NCBI GenBank assembly: GCA_963582255.1
Contig: CAUZRD010000055.1
Coordinates: 1-12,289 of the forward strand
DNA length: 12,289 bases
Reading direction: 5' to 3'
DNA from: CAUZRD01 sp963582255
GTDB lineage: Bacteria; Pseudomonadota; Alphaproteobacteria; Rhizobiales; TMED25
The notes under the pieces were generated by a model, which saw only the letters and a program-made list of their open reading frames with translations, was not told the DNA's origin and did not search any database. Shown one piece after another: positions 5,913 to 12,289 of this stretch. The position numbers were made by a program, and so were the translations under genes. The first letter of the stretch is position 1; the number at the start of each line of letters is the position of its first letter.

Positions 5913-7835
5913 ATGCTACACATAACAGACCTAACCTTCGCCATTGAAGGTTGTCCTCTATTCGAGAGTGCATCCGCTTTCATCCCGACCGGGCACAAGG
6001 TCGGACTGATTGGTCGTAATGGCGCGGGTAAGACAACGTTGTTTAATCTGATCCGGGGCGAGCTGCAGGCCGACAGCGGCACCATTTCTCTGCCAGCCCG
6101 CGCGCGCATCGGTGGCGTGGCGCAGGAGGTGCCATCTAATGAGGTATCGCTGCTGGACACGGTTCTAGCAGCTGATGTCGAGCGCAATGCTTTGTTGGCT
6201 GAAGCCGATACCGCCACCGATCCGACACGCATCTCAGAAATTCAGACACGGCTGGCCGATATTGATGCCTGGTCAGCTGAGTCTCGCGCTGCCACTATCC
6301 TCAAAGGTATGGGCTTTAGCCAGGAAGAGCAGCACATGCCGTGCTCTTCCTTCTCGGGCGGTTGGCGCATGCGGGTGGCTCTGGCGGCCGTGTTGTTCTC
6401 GGAGCCTGACTATCTGCTGTTGGATGAGCCTACCAACTATTTGGATCTAGAAGGCGCGCTGTGGCTTGAAAATTACCTGATGCGGTACCCGCATACGGTA
6501 ATCATCATCAGCCATGATCGGCAATTGCTGAACCGCGCGGTCGGTTCGATCCTTCACTTAGAGAATAAGGGCCTTACTTATTACTCCGGTCCTTACGACC
6601 AGTTTGCCCGCCAGCGTGCTGCGCAACGTGCCGTTCAAACGGCGCAGGCGAAGAAGCAGGATCTGCGACGGGCGCATCTACAAGGTTTCGTCGATCGGTT
6701 CAAAGCTAAGGCCAGCAAGGCGAAGCAGGCTCAATCCCGCGTCAAAATGCTGGAAAAAATGGAGACCATTCGCGCGCCTGAAGATGAGGCACGCACCAAA
6801 TTTACGTTTCCAGAGCCCGAGGAATTAGCCTCCCCTATCATCTCAACCGATAACGTCTCAGTCGGGTATGATGGCAAGAGCGTCTTGCGGGGGTTGAGCT
6901 TACGCATCGACCAGGATGACCGCATCGCGCTACTTGGCCATAATGGCCAGGGTAAGACCACACTTGCCAAGTTGCTGTCGGATCGGCTGAAGGCGATGAG
7001 TGGCAAGATGACCACAGCCCGCAAGCTACGCGTCGGCTTTTTTGCACAGCATCAGGTAGAAGAGCTGGATATCAACGAAACCCCTCTACAACATTTGGTG
7101 TGGGAGCGCCCGGATGAGTCGCCATCGCGGCTGCGGGCTCGCCTGGCCGGGTTCGGCCTGGGCAGAGACCAGGCGGAAACGCCTGTGGGCAGGCTATCTG
7201 GCGGGCAGAGGGCGAGGTTATCGCTGTTGCTGGCAACTCTACCTGCGCCGCATTTGCTGATCCTGGATGAGCCGACAAACCATTTGGATATTGAAAGCCG
7301 CGAGGCTTTGGTTGAGGCTCTGACCGCCTATTCCGGAGCAGTCATTCTGGTGAGCCACGACATGCATTTGCTCTCCATGGTAGCCGACCGATTGTGGCTG
7401 GTGCATGACGGTGCGGTGACACCATATGACGATGATCTAGCTGCTTACCGGAAAATGCACTTGAAGGGCACTGCAACCAAGAAAGACAGCAAGAAAGAGG
7501 GCAAGAAGGCAGCGAAGAACAGCGTGCCTGTTAGCCAGGATAGCAGCCAAGTTAAAATCCCGGAAGCTGCTAAAACAGCCGACCACAAACGGTTGAGCCG
7601 GGAGGAGGTGCAGTCTCTTCGCAAGACCGCGCGCGGTTATGAAGAGCGCGTTGCGAAGCTAGGCGAAATACGCGCTAAAATTGTACAGCAGCTGGCGGAT
7701 AAAGAGTTCTATCAAAAATCCTCTGCCGCCCAGGCTGGGGCCATGCAAAAAAAGTATGAGGAAGTTGTTGAAGAGATAGGAAAAGCTGAAGAATTATGGA
7801 TGGTGACGCTGGAAAAGCTGGAAAATGCCGCCTAA
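5913..7835 (+). CDS. ABC-F family ATPase, YheS-like
   Basis: This 640-residue soluble protein has two ATP-binding cassettes and no membrane segment. Cassette 1 has Walker A GRNGAGKTT (34-42), signature SFSGGW (146-151) and Walker B LLLDEPTNYLD (168-178). Cassette 2 has GHNGQGKTT (342-350), LSGGQ (428-432) and LILDEPTNHLD (449-459). A basic interdomain linker (~230-285) and a Lys/Glu-rich coiled-coil tail (~515-640) complete the YheS/Uup layout. ABC-F proteins bind the ribosomal E site and rescue stalled translation, and some give antibiotic resistance; the YheS group is usually housekeeping. The ATG at 5913 begins the first cassette (MLHITDL) and gives family length. The frame could extend to a TTG at 5790, but that leader is unlike the family. 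No clear Shine-Dalgarno sequence precedes 5913. Confidence 0.9.
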   Translation: MLHITDLTFAIEGCPLFESASAFIPTGHKVGLIGRNGAGKTTLFNLIRGELQADSGTISLPARARIGGVAQEVPSNEVSLLDTVLAADVERNALLAEADTATDPTRISEIQTRLADIDAWSAESRAATILKGMGFSQEEQHMPCSSFSGGWRMRVALAAVLFSEPDYLLLDEPTNYLDLEGALWLENYLMRYPHTVIIISHDRQLLNRAVGSILHLENKGLTYYSGPYDQFARQRAAQRAVQTAQAKKQDLRRAHLQGFVDRFKAKASKAKQAQSRVKMLEKMETIRAPEDEARTKFTFPEPEELASPIISTDNVSVGYDGKSVLRGLSLRIDQDDRIALLGHNGQGKTTLAKLLSDRLKAMSGKMTTARKLRVGFFAQHQVEELDINETPLQHLVWERPDESPSRLRARLAGFGLGRDQAETPVGRLSGGQRARLSLLLATLPAPHLLILDEPTNHLDIESREALVEALTAYSGAVILVSHDMHLLSMVADRLWLVHDGAVTPYDDDLAAYRKMHLKGTATKKDSKKEGKKAAKNSVPVSQDSSQVKIPEAAKTADHKRLSREEVQSLRKTARGYEERVAKLGEIRAKIVQQLADKEFYQKSSAAQAGAMQKKYEEVVEEIGKAEELWMVTLEKLENAA

Positions 7836-7843
7836 ATCACTGC

Positions 7844-7857
7844 GCCGATTGCTCGGC
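7844..7857 (+). terminator. Short hairpin after the ABC-F gene, weak terminator candidate
   Basis: GCCGA, loop TTGC, TCGGC starts nine bases after the stop codon. It is followed by only a mixed T/C stretch (TTTCTCTC) about ten bases on, so intrinsic termination would be inefficient. Confidence 0.35.
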
Positions 7858-7869
7858 TGGCTAGAGTTT

Positions 7870-7900
7870 CTCTCAATAATTAAATTTTATTTTTTGAGAG
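7870..7900 (+). promoter_or_regulatory. Hairpin that covers a ribosome-binding site
   Basis: CTCTCAA (7870-7876) pairs with TTGAGAG (7894-7900) around a 17-base AT-rich loop. The 3' arm contains GAGAG(G), the Shine-Dalgarno-like sequence eight bases before the ATG at 7908. Folding would hide that site. Whether this is a real switch is inference. Confidence 0.35.
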
Positions 7901-7907
7901 GATTGAA

Positions 7908-7970
7908 ATGAGCACTTTTGAACAAACGGGATATGCTGAAATAGAAATTATTTTTCTGAATCAAAAATGA
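7908..7970 (+). CDS. 20-codon open reading frame with a good ribosome-binding site
   Basis: ATG at 7908 opens MSTFEQTGYAEIEIIFLNQK and ends at TGA. GAGAGG seven bases upstream is the best Shine-Dalgarno sequence in this gap. It could be a leader peptide, the stump of a deleted gene, or chance. The remaining gap from 7971 to 8154 holds an imperfect GGTTGT...ACAACC hairpin near 7998-8021 and the hairpin at 8107-8131, but no gene. Confidence 0.25.
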   Translation: MSTFEQTGYAEIEIIFLNQK

Positions 7971-8106
7971 ATCGGCTGAAATCAGTTGCTGATGCTGGTT
8001 GTGCAATCGGTGCAACAACCAGAGAGAAGCGTCCTGTATATAATGAACTCTGCAAAGGTCTATTTCTAAAGAAGTTTGTTACCATCCTAGGGTGGGATAG
8101 TTGACG

Positions 8107-8131
8107 GCTCAGTTGCTCTGTGTTTGAGCCG
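8107..8131 (-). terminator. Hairpin downstream of the crotonase gene
   Basis: GGCTCA and TGAGCC form a 6-bp stem around about 13 bases, starting roughly 24 bases past the minus-strand crotonase stop. No T-run follows on the minus strand, so it may be a transcript-end stabiliser and not an intrinsic terminator. Confidence 0.35.
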
Positions 8132-8154
8132 AAACTGGAGTGCTCGATTTCCGT

Positions 8155-8949
8155 CTAGGTTCCAGTAAACACAGGCGAACGTTTTTCCATGAATGCCTCG
8201 CGGCCTTCCTTATAGTCATTGCTATCAAAACACAGCTTCGACAGGCGTTTGATCTCATCATAGTCGCGGTCTTCCTTGTCGGTCAGAATTTGGCCGATCG
8301 TGTTCTTCGATGCCGCGATCGAAAGCGGTGCATTCCGACAAATAGCATCAGCCACTTCGCGCACTGTGGATTCGAGTTCGTCGATAGGGACGGCTCTATT
8401 AATTAGACCTATACGCTGTGCCTCTTCAGGTTCTACCCGACGCGCGGTAAACAGAATTTCGCTGGCCATAGCAGGGCCGACTAGGTGTACCAACTTGTAT
8501 AATCCATCGAAGTTGTATGCGATGCTAAGACGTGCTGCCGGGATGCCAAATTGTGAATCGTTGCTGGCAAAGCGCATATCTGCCGCCATCGCGACCGCCA
8601 TGCCGCCGCCTAAGCAGTAGCCTTGGATCATTGCTATCAATGGTTTCTTCACTGTCGTAAGTCGGGCCCGGGCCCCTTCGGAGATACGGGCATACTCGGC
8701 AGCTGCTTCTGCGTTGTTGCGGCGTTCCTTGAACTCGGAAATATCAGCTCCAGAGACAAAGGCTTTATCGCCCGCGCCCTGCATCACAATGACCTTAATG
8801 TTGTCATCGGCCTCGAACTCATCAAGGATTGTTTCCACGGCAGACCACATTTCCAATGCCATGGCATTTCGCCGTGCTGGGTTGTTGAACGTCATCCATC
8901 CGATGCCGCCTTCTTTCTCCCCAATCATTTTTTCAGTATTGAGTTGCAT
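8155..8949 (-). CDS. Enoyl-CoA hydratase/isomerase (crotonase) family protein
   Basis: The 264-residue protein has the crotonase fold signatures FVSGADISEF (64-73, first oxyanion-hole segment) and QGYCLGGGMAVAMAADMRFA (109-128, second). Alignment to rat hydratase puts Ala118 and Ala138 where catalytic Glu144 and Glu164 would be, so simple enoyl-CoA hydration by the textbook mechanism is doubtful. AYNFDG (144-149) resembles the Tyr-bearing loop of methylmalonyl-CoA decarboxylase-like crotonases. The product therefore acts on an acyl-CoA, but hydratase, isomerase or decarboxylase activity is open. GGAA five to six bases before ATG 8949 is a fair ribosome-binding site. It follows the CoA-transferase by 40 bp on the same strand, most likely in one operon. 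Confidence 0.87.
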   Translation of the reverse strand: MQLNTEKMIGEKEGGIGWMTFNNPARRNAMALEMWSAVETILDEFEADDNIKVIVMQGAGDKAFVSGADISEFKERRNNAEAAAEYARISEGARARLTTVKKPLIAMIQGYCLGGGMAVAMAADMRFASNDSQFGIPAARLSIAYNFDGLYKLVHLVGPAMASEILFTARRVEPEEAQRIGLINRAVPIDELESTVREVADAICRNAPLSIAASKNTIGQILTDKEDRDYDEIKRLSKLCFDSNDYKEGREAFMEKRSPVFTGT

Positions 8950-8989
8950 GTCGCTTCCTTGTCTAGAGTGTCGCGCCGCGTTGCCGATT

Positions 8990-10189
8990 TTAGACGATAT
9001 CGCGCGACTTCATGTCCGAAATTTCATCTTCTCCATAACCGAGTTCGGTTAGGATCAAATCCGTATGCTCACCCAGCTCAGGCACGGGCAAACGAAACTC
9101 TTCAGGTTCAGGAGTTTTTGTCAGGTTGATCGCTTGGCCCACAAGTTTTATTTTACCAAGCTTCGGGTGATGTTGTGTTTTTGCCATTTTTAAATGCTCA
9201 ACCTGTGGGTCCCCGAAGACCTGATCGATAGAATAAATCGGCCCGCACGGCACGCCAACTTCATTCAGAAGATTGACCCAATGCAGGCTCGGTTCCTGAC
9301 TGATCCGGTCGTTGACCGTCTTGTTCAGTGAATCCCGATTGTTGGATCGTTCGTCAGCCTTCGCGTAATCCGGATTTTCAAGAAGATGCTCTAGGTCTAC
9401 CGCACGGCAGAAGCGTTCGAACAAAACTTCGCCTGACGCGGCAATATTAATATGTCCATCGGCGGTCTCGAAAACACCAGTTGGAGTGCTGGTCGGGTGG
9501 TTGTTGCCGGCCTGTTTAGGCACGTCTCCGTCAACCAGATACCGAGATGCTTGGAAATCCATCATCTGGATCATGGATTCGAGCAGTGAGGTATGTACCC
9601 ACTGTCCTTCTCCTGTCACCTCGCGATCGAGTAAAGCAATTAGTACCGCTTGCGCCAGGAACAAACCTGCCGTCAAGTCACAGATCGGAATGCCAACTCG
9701 AACGGGGCCTTGGCCTGGCATGCCAGTGACGCTCATCAGGCCTCCAAGACCTTGGGCAATTTGATCGACGCCTGGACGTTTGCCATAAGGGCCATCCTGT
9801 CCAAATCCGGAGATGCTGGCATAGACGATGCGCGGATTTACCTTGGCGCAGGGCTCGTAATCAATACCGAGACGATGTTTCACCGCCGAGCGGTAATTCT
9901 CGACAACAACATCTGCCTTTTCGACCAATTGGAAGAAGATCTTTTTGCCTTCCTCACTTTTCAAGTTGATCGTCAGGCTGCGTTTGTTGCGATGTAGGTT
10001 CTGAAAGTCGAACCCATGCCGCGCACCAATCATACCGCCTTTATCTTTATTGATGCGGTCGGGTGCTTCAATTTTGATTACATTGGCACCCCAATCACCG
10101 AGCTGTCGCACGGTTGTCGGTCCCGCCCGATGTGCTGAGAGGTCTAATACCGTAAACCGCGAAAGCGGTAATTGTTTATTCTTATCCAT
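8990..10189 (-). CDS. CaiB/BaiF (family III) CoA-transferase
   Basis: The 399-residue enzyme moves CoA between carboxylic acids through an aspartyl-CoA intermediate. Landmarks are VLDLSAHRAGPTTVRQLGDW near the N-terminus (14-33), VIKIEAPD (37-44), HRNKRSLTINLK (66-77), VENYR (96-100), and ISGFGQDGPYG (126-136). D171 in ICDLTAG fits the catalytic Asp of CaiB and formyl-CoA transferase. Length is typical. The start was set at ATG 10189, which has AGGA four bases upstream and begins just before the conserved domain. The frame could extend to 10330, but that would add 47 non-family residues. With the crotonase it forms a two-gene unit that probably activates and then transforms an organic acid; the acid is not identifiable. 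Confidence 0.9.
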   Translation of the reverse strand: MDKNKQLPLSRFTVLDLSAHRAGPTTVRQLGDWGANVIKIEAPDRINKDKGGMIGARHGFDFQNLHRNKRSLTINLKSEEGKKIFFQLVEKADVVVENYRSAVKHRLGIDYEPCAKVNPRIVYASISGFGQDGPYGKRPGVDQIAQGLGGLMSVTGMPGQGPVRVGIPICDLTAGLFLAQAVLIALLDREVTGEGQWVHTSLLESMIQMMDFQASRYLVDGDVPKQAGNNHPTSTPTGVFETADGHINIAASGEVLFERFCRAVDLEHLLENPDYAKADERSNNRDSLNKTVNDRISQEPSLHWVNLLNEVGVPCGPIYSIDQVFGDPQVEHLKMAKTQHHPKLGKIKLVGQAINLTKTPEPEEFRLPVPELGEHTDLILTELGYGEDEISDMKSRDIV

Positions 10190-10401
10190 GCATCGTGTCC
10201 TAAATTTCTCTGCATTACCTGGGCCATTTTGCATCTTCCGAAGATATAAGCCAATGCCCTTATCAGAAAGGAAGCCACAGTAGTCTGATGCAACTGCTGA
10301 GCTTAGCACTTGGCATTGCATAGCTACCATGGAGATCGTCGAAACATATTCGGAGTTATTATAGGTGACGCCCCTTACTCATCGAGGACATGCATTGACG
10401 C

Positions 10402-10407
10402 ATTATA
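10402..10407 (-). promoter_or_regulatory. Isolated -10-like TATAAT on the CoA-transferase side
   Basis: A perfect TATAAT reads on the minus strand about 210 bases upstream of the CoA-transferase start, but no convincing -35 box lies at 16-18 bases. Weak candidate only. Confidence 0.15.
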
Positions 10408-10422
10408 TTTTTGCAAAAGCAA

Positions 10423-10498
10423 CGGCCGTCTTAGGGCCGGCTTACTCCGCTGCGCGGGTGATGAGGATGGCGATCCCGTGCATCAGGAAGCCATTTTA
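10423..10498 (-). pseudogene. Short gene-tail remnant followed by a hairpin
   Basis: On the minus strand an open stretch reads NGFLMHGIAILITRAAE and stops at 10442-10444. It is followed by a GC-rich stem (CGGCC/GGCCG around seven bases, 10423-10440) and a T-rich stretch (TTGCTTTTGC). The arrangement looks like the end of a lost gene with its terminator. Apart from this, the 10190-10660 gap holds the palindrome at 10547-10572 and no gene. Confidence 0.22.
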
Positions 10499-10546
10499 GA
10501 AGGATACGAACTGCAGGATATGACGTCTTGCTGAGCCGATAGTTCT

Positions 10547-10572
10547 GTGCGGACTTTACAGATCGTCCGCAC
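10547..10572. promoter_or_regulatory. Perfect 8+8 bp palindrome, operator candidate
   Basis: GTGCGGAC (10547-10554) and GTCCGCAC (10565-10572) are perfect inverted repeats with a 10-base spacer, the geometry of a dimeric regulator site. A related sequence recurs downstream: GTTCTGTGCGGAC (10542-10554) against GTTCTGTCGGAC (10599-10610). The site is 89 bases before the ATG of the unknown 456-residue protein and 358 bases upstream of the divergent CoA-transferase. It could instead be an RNA hairpin in the leader. Confidence 0.45.
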
Positions 10573-10660
10573 GCACCATAGAAAGACCCCTGTGAACGGT
10601 TCTGTCGGACACAGCCCTTCCTGGGTCTTGAACTTCGACACTCATAATGAAGAGGCGGAA

Positions 10661-12031
10661 ATGATCGACTTGATGAAGATTGCGCGTACGGAAAACGATG
10701 GAGGCAACTTGTTCGGACTCCTGCAGGGTCTCTATGAACCGACGGACGTGCGTCCCGATGGATACCCGGATGCAGTTGTCTGGAAAGGCGGTAATTTCGT
10801 TGGGGATATAGATCCCGTCGCACATTCCATGACCGATGCTTATGCCTTGCTCGGTACCATCGCAGCAACTGACGTTCTCGGCCTACCGTTCTACGCTGTG
10901 CCAATGTGGTCGCAGTATCGCCATGACACCAAGCTCGATAGTCTTAGCTGGTTCGGGAAGATGCCCTGCATTTCGATCAAATGGTCGACCGCCGGTGACG
11001 CTTATGTGAACGACGGCAAGGGAGGCCGCGTGGTCGTTATGGGCAAGTCCGGCAATGCACCGCTCCGCACTCAGGCAGGCGTCTATTGCAACGTGCGTCC
11101 CTATGGCCCGATTACCGCGGTCCGCTGCATGCCTTGTCTGCCGTATTCTCAAAACCGCCCCAAATTTAACGTCGACTCGGAAACCGGACTGGTTCATTCA
11201 GAAATGAACTCGCCGGGCGTACAGATGGCATATGCCAATCGCCTGTTCCTTAAGATGGTCCACGAAACGGGGAAGCTCGGCCGAGTCGCGATGAAGCCTA
11301 CGCAAGCGATGGAAGATGGTATCAACGCCGGCCTGCACGCCTGGCTTCTGAAGGGCACCAAGTTCGAAGTCGGCCGTAAATATGCCGTTGATCCCTACGA
11401 GGAGCACAAGGAAAACATCGAGAAGATCATCAAGTTACTCCCGGCCAACTTTAAGGACGGCATGGAGGACTGGGGTGGTCGTATCGAACAGCACATCGCT
11501 GATACCAATTACGGACTACTGCTTTGGGACCTGATAGAGCAACGTGACTGCATCGTGCTGGCAACAGATCTGGACGGCGACCGTTTGACCGACTTGATGG
11601 CCGATGTCTCCGATCCACTCCGGGCATTCGGCACGCGGCTCACCAAGCATCTTGGCCACGACATCGACATGAGTAAGGTGTGGAATGACATGGGCTACAC
11701 CACCGGAAACGGTCGCGACATGACCTCTGTCATGCATCGGATGTCCGGCCCGGCAATCCACGAGCAAACATTGGGATCGGCGGATGCGATGTTGCTGCGT
11801 CTTCTGAACGACGATGAATCGATGGGCGGTACCAAGCAACCCTACGATCCACGTATTCATTTCGTGCTGATCCGGGACGCCTATCTCGACGCCAACCAAG
11901 GCAACAAGAAAGTAAGGGCCTGGCTTGACGACGCGCTTGCGACGTTCGACAAGGTCTATTCTGGCAAACGGCCCGGCTTCCTAGAAGGCTATAAGGCGTT
12001 GAAGGAGGAGATCACCCCTTGGGGTGGGTGA
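10661..12031 (+). CDS. Unrecognised 456-residue cytoplasmic protein
   Basis: I do not recognise this protein. It has no signal peptide and no membrane helix. It has a balanced soluble composition and codon use like the nearby CoA genes, which argues for a real chromosomal gene. Conspicuous patches are SQYRHDTKLDSLSWFGKMPC (84-103), GRVVVMGKSGNAPLRTQAG (122-140), a C-x-x-C in AVRCMPCLPYSQNRPKF (153-169), and ATDLDGDRLTD (301-311), which resembles an acidic metal-binding loop. It ends ITPWGG. The ATG at 10661 was preferred because GAGGCGG lies just upstream; the frame could extend to a GTG at 10547, but that codon is inside the palindrome. It is divergent from the CoA-transferase operon, so a linked role in acid metabolism is possible but not shown. 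Confidence 0.7.
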   Translation: MIDLMKIARTENDGGNLFGLLQGLYEPTDVRPDGYPDAVVWKGGNFVGDIDPVAHSMTDAYALLGTIAATDVLGLPFYAVPMWSQYRHDTKLDSLSWFGKMPCISIKWSTAGDAYVNDGKGGRVVVMGKSGNAPLRTQAGVYCNVRPYGPITAVRCMPCLPYSQNRPKFNVDSETGLVHSEMNSPGVQMAYANRLFLKMVHETGKLGRVAMKPTQAMEDGINAGLHAWLLKGTKFEVGRKYAVDPYEEHKENIEKIIKLLPANFKDGMEDWGGRIEQHIADTNYGLLLWDLIEQRDCIVLATDLDGDRLTDLMADVSDPLRAFGTRLTKHLGHDIDMSKVWNDMGYTTGNGRDMTSVMHRMSGPAIHEQTLGSADAMLLRLLNDDESMGGTKQPYDPRIHFVLIRDAYLDANQGNKKVRAWLDDALATFDKVYSGKRPGFLEGYKALKEEITPWGG

Positions 12032-12055
12032 ACCTCTCAATCCCACGCACGCCTC

Positions 12056-12078
12056 GCCATCGTCCTTGTGGCGATGGC
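12056..12078 (+). terminator. GC-rich hairpin after the unknown gene
   Basis: GCCATCG pairs perfectly with CGATGGC around a nine-base loop, 25 bases past the stop codon. No T-run follows, so it is a weak intrinsic terminator or a transcript-end structure. Confidence 0.45.
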
Positions 12079-12190
12079 TGTCGCCTCGGGGAGACTTAAT
12101 CCTGCAGCCATAATTGGGACGCAACCTGTGTTCCCCGTATCTTCCCGTCTGGATGGCTCGAACGCAATGAATTGACCGATAGTCATACGG

Positions 12191-12220
12191 TTGACAGGCA
12201 TGTAGAGAAACTGAATATCT
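12191..12220 (+). promoter_or_regulatory. Possible promoter near the right edge
   Basis: A perfect TTGACA (12191-12196) is followed 18 bases later by ATATCT, a poor -10. Base composition becomes AT-rich here, and the gene it might serve would lie beyond the window. No gene is visible in 12032-12289. Confidence 0.2.
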
Positions 12221-12289
12221 GACTTCTCTGACTAAGGTAGGGTATATTTCCTTATAAGACTTCTTACCTTCACATTTTTCAGTTTCAAT

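Noticed and set aside
8623..9129. 168-codon plus-strand frame across the crotonase/CoA-transferase junction
   Set aside because: It is antisense to two well-supported genes and has no domain or ribosome-binding site.
10961..11600. Phosphohexomutase assignment for the unknown protein from its DLDGDR loop
   Set aside because: The loop resembles the metal site, but the catalytic Ser loop and the remaining domains of that family are not visible.

Overview
The window looks like part of a marine-type alphaproteobacterial genome. It has a moderately GC-rich backbone interrupted by AT-rich accessory DNA. The taxon is inferred from gene types only: an alphaproteobacterial-style thiamine diphosphokinase, a CaiB/BaiF CoA-transferase with a crotonase, an ABC-F protein, and the start of a TPR gene of a kind I associate with marine bacteria. 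No rRNA or tRNA is present to confirm it.

Region 1 (1-4800) is a mosaic. It opens with the 3' part of an SGNH/GDSL-type hydrolase, whose frame runs off the left edge. A decayed reading frame, a strong hairpin and a rho-independent terminator follow. Next on the minus strand come a GC-rich YeiH-family (UPF0324) exporter and, 12 bp upstream of it, an AT-rich gene for a secreted protein. That protein has an SH3-like domain and a C-terminal domain that matches the hydroxyproline-binding beta domain of the von Hippel-Lindau protein (VHL). Its start codon lies inside one arm of a perfect 55-bp inverted repeat (2677-2731 and 3228-3282). Between the arms is gene debris: the ribosome-binding site and first ~40 codons of a TPR protein, joined out of frame to the 3' part of a metallo-beta-lactamase-fold hydrolase. 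Beyond the right arm, on the plus strand, are a four-helix membrane protein and an apparently solitary EcoRV-type adenine methyltransferase.

Region 2 (4800-7850) is backbone-like: a minus-strand thiamine diphosphokinase, a short gene remnant, and a plus-strand ABC-F ATPase of the YheS type, probably a ribosome-associated factor.

Region 3 (7850-8150) has no large gene. It holds hairpins and a 20-codon reading frame whose ribosome-binding site lies in a hairpin arm.

Region 4 (8155-12031) is a metabolic locus. A minus-strand pair encodes a family III CoA-transferase and a crotonase that lacks both classical catalytic glutamates; together they probably activate and transform an acyl-CoA. Divergent from them is a 456-residue cytoplasmic protein I do not recognise, preceded by a perfect 8+8 bp palindrome. 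The last 258 bp hold a hairpin and a possible promoter but no gene.

The most interesting items are the bacterial VHL-domain protein, the inverted repeat that carries a start codon at its edge and frames a chimeric pseudogene, and the unknown protein with its operator-like palindrome.
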